Shown: in pieces, positions 5,606 through 6,649 of the stretch | Layout: each line of letters opens with the position of its first letter | Position numbering within the stretch: the first letter of the stretch is position 1 | Source: Myxococcota bacterium | GTDB lineage: Bacteria > Myxococcota_A > Polyangia > HGW-17 | Length of the DNA: 6,649 nt | Direction: 5' to 3' | NCBI GenBank assembly: GCA_018821745.1 | Contig: JAHJLU010000722.1 | Coordinates: 1-6,649 of the forward strand | Made by a program: the position numbers and the translations under genes | Notes under the pieces: model-generated | The model's input: the letters and a program-made list of their open reading frames with translations, nothing else | Databases searched by the model: none | Told to the model about the DNA's origin: nothing

Positions 5606-6316
5606 TTATTCTTTGATGCTGAGGGTCGAGTCAAGGGCGACCTGGGTCATGGCTCGGACGCCAAGGGAGATGATCTCGGCGGGGGCCCGGACGCCCTGGG
5701 GGATATTGTCGGAGACCGTGAGCAGTGCCGCCGCTCGCTTGCGGTAGCGGGCAGCCAGGGCAAAAATGAGGGAGGTCTCCATCTCGAGGGCCAGGACTCC
5801 CATGGCCCGGCAGCGTTCCGATATGGTTGCGTCGGGGTGGTAGAAGAGATCCATGGTTCCCACAGTCCCCACCTTGTACTGGAGGCTCTTGTTCTGTGCC
5901 GCTGTAACCAGGTTCTGCATGAGATCGTAGTCGGGGGAGGGCGCGTAGCCTTCGAACTGTGCGATCTCGTTGGTTGTGCTGTTGAGAACGCAGGCGGAGA
6001 TGGGGATAATGAGCTGGCCCAGGGTCAGGTTGCCATGGAGATCGCCACAGGTGCCGATGCGGATGAAGTTCTGGGCGCCCAGCTCGATGAGCTCCTTGAT
6101 AACAATCGCAGCGCTGGGGGCTCCCATCCCCGTGGTCTGAACGGATATGCGGTTGCCCCTGTAAAACCCGGTGTAGCCGTGAAGGAGGCGGTAGCTGTTG
6201 TATTGAACCGGCTCCTCGAGGAAATTCTCCGCGATAAAGGTGGCGCGCTCGGGATCGCCGGGGAGCAGGACCGTGGGGGCAATGTCTCCCGATTTCGCTT
6301 TGATATGGATGGGCAT
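5606..6316 (-). CDS. deoD: Purine nucleoside phosphorylase, DeoD type
   Basis: A 236-residue cytoplasmic enzyme of the PNP/UDP phosphorylase family, hexameric type. It cleaves purine (deoxy)nucleosides with phosphate to the free base and (deoxy)ribose-1-phosphate in purine salvage. Counting from MPIHIKA, the sequence shows H4, the phosphate-site motif PGDPERA (G20, R24), R43 in YNSYR, the QTTGMGAPSAAI block (60-71), FIRIGTCG (R86, T89 at the E. coli Ser90 position), the nucleoside-binding LEMET (E178-M179-E180), and VSDN with D203, equivalent to the catalytic Asp204 of E. coli DeoD. Length matches the family (about 235-240). Overall pattern and start are close to the Thermus enzyme. As I recall, an Asn at this position in a Thermus enzyme goes with guanosine preference, so the Asp here would allow adenosine as well. 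The ATG at 6316 is preferred over an in-frame GTG at 6322, which lies within the ribosome binding site. It is convergent with the methyltransferase-like gene and divergent from the oxidoreductase. Confidence 0.93.
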   Translation of the reverse strand: MPIHIKAKSGDIAPTVLLPGDPERATFIAENFLEEPVQYNSYRLLHGYTGFYRGNRISVQTTGMGAPSAAIVIKELIELGAQNFIRIGTCGDLHGNLTLGQLIIPISACVLNSTTNEIAQFEGYAPSPDYDLMQNLVTAAQNKSLQYKVGTVGTMDLFYHPDATISERCRAMGVLALEMETSLIFALAARYRKRAAALLTVSDNIPQGVRAPAEIISLGVRAMTQVALDSTLSIKE

Positions 6317-6319
6317 GGG

Positions 6320-6325
6320 CACCTC
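6320..6325 (-). promoter_or_regulatory. Ribosome binding site of the phosphorylase gene
   Basis: On the minus strand GAGGTG (6325 down to 6320) precedes the ATG at 6316; GAGG is five bases from it. The alternative in-frame GTG at 6322 is the end of this same site and so cannot use it. This decides the start and gives an N terminus of MPIHIKA, as in related phosphorylases. Confidence 0.7.
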
Positions 6326-6336
6326 GTGTGGATAAT

Positions 6337-6347
6337 GAGAATATCTC
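6337..6347. promoter_or_regulatory. Small palindrome in a divergent promoter region
   Basis: GAGA-ATA-TCTC is a perfect inverted repeat with a three-base centre in the 88-base gap (6317-6404) between the divergent phosphorylase and oxidoreductase genes. It overlaps the only -10-like hexamer I see for the leftward gene (TATTCT on the minus strand, 6344 down to 6339). It could be an operator, but 4-base arms are common by chance. No strong -35 is visible for either gene. Confidence 0.25.
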
Positions 6348-6404
6348 GCACAATCACTGCCCGTATATGGTACTCTGATTTCTCTTTGCTGTTAAGGAGG
6401 AAAT

Positions 6405-6649
6405 ATGAAAACCTTCGGATATTTTACATCTCTACCCCTCGGCAATCCCGACAGTCTCATGGAACTCGACGTGCCCGAGCCCACCCCCTCGGGTCAGGAT
6501 CTCCTCGTGGAGGTAGAGGCGGTCTCGGTAAACCCCATTGACGTGAAAGTGCGGAACCGGCGCGCCGCCGCGGACGGAGTGCCCGTGGTTCTGGGCTGGG
6601 ACGCCGTGGGCTGGGTACGCGACACGGGGGAGGCCGCCACAGGATTTCA
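6405..6649 (+). CDS. Zinc-type alcohol dehydrogenase / quinone oxidoreductase (partial)
   Basis: The first 81 codons of a medium-chain dehydrogenase/reductase (MDR) protein; the gene runs off the right edge. It opens MKTFGYFTSLPLGNPDSL, followed by VPEPTPSGQDLLVEVEAVSVNPIDVKVR, then VLGWDAVGWV. This is the GroES-like N-terminal domain of the group annotated zinc-binding alcohol dehydrogenase family or NADPH:quinone oxidoreductase. The VSVNPIDVKVR segment takes the place where true zinc alcohol dehydrogenases have the catalytic cysteine motif (C-x-[ST]-D); no Cys is present, which favours the zinc-free quinone-reductase type. About 255 further residues with the NAD(P)-binding Rossmann domain would be expected beyond the window. 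The start has a near-perfect AAGGAGG (6394-6400) four bases before the ATG. It is divergent from the phosphorylase gene; a shared control region is possible but nothing links their functions. Confidence 0.92.
   Translation, partial: MKTFGYFTSLPLGNPDSLMELDVPEPTPSGQDLLVEVEAVSVNPIDVKVRNRRAAADGVPVVLGWDAVGWVRDTGEAATGF

Noticed and set aside
5591..6541. Long open frame (316 codons) on the plus strand opposite the phosphorylase
   Set aside because: It is antisense to a clear DeoD protein and runs out of frame into the oxidoreductase gene. No recognisable domain or ribosome binding site.

Overview
The window is a gene-dense, chromosome-like stretch of about 58% GC over most of its coding sequence (hand estimate). 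It holds seven protein-coding genes. Two are cut by the window ends: a response regulator on the left and an MDR-type oxidoreductase on the right. I see no rRNA, tRNA, CRISPR array, insertion sequence or phage gene. The histidine kinase with an HEVNTP H-box, the small spermidine-synthase-like methyltransferase and the gene style suggest a delta-proteobacterium-like Gram-negative (Desulfobacterota, Geobacter or Myxococcota relatives). This is inference from protein flavour; there is no phylogenetic marker here.

Left part (1-2985): a response regulator reads leftward from 189 and is truncated by the window edge. Divergent from it, an 849-residue membrane histidine kinase reads rightward from 436. 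The kinase has about eight predicted membrane helices, two PAS domains joined by a coiled coil, then HisKA and HATPase domains. The two most likely form a two-component pair. The 246-base gap between them and the first ~225 bases of the kinase gene are clearly AT-richer than the rest. The gap carries a spaced direct repeat and a small hairpin just before the kinase start.

Middle part (3024-4850): two genes diverge from a 181-base intergenic region. The leftward one encodes a 245-residue protein that looks like the EcsC family. The rightward one encodes a 290-residue, three-helix membrane protein. Its topology and first loop recall MotA/TolQ/ExbB proton-channel proteins, but it ends in a disordered linker and a four-cysteine zinc-ribbon-like tail. 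I do not recognise this combination, and it is the most unusual gene here. A good intrinsic terminator follows it at 4821-4850.

Right part (4896-6649): a spermidine-synthase-like SAM-dependent enzyme starts at a TTG codon with a strong Shine-Dalgarno. It is convergent with a leftward DeoD-type purine nucleoside phosphorylase, with a 32-base gap holding a weak hairpin. Divergent from the phosphorylase is the start of a zinc-type alcohol dehydrogenase/quinone oxidoreductase that runs off the right end. The strand alternates at nearly every gene, so apart from possible pairing across divergent promoters the genes look like independent single-gene units rather than an operon. I did not find a convincing new multi-gene system.
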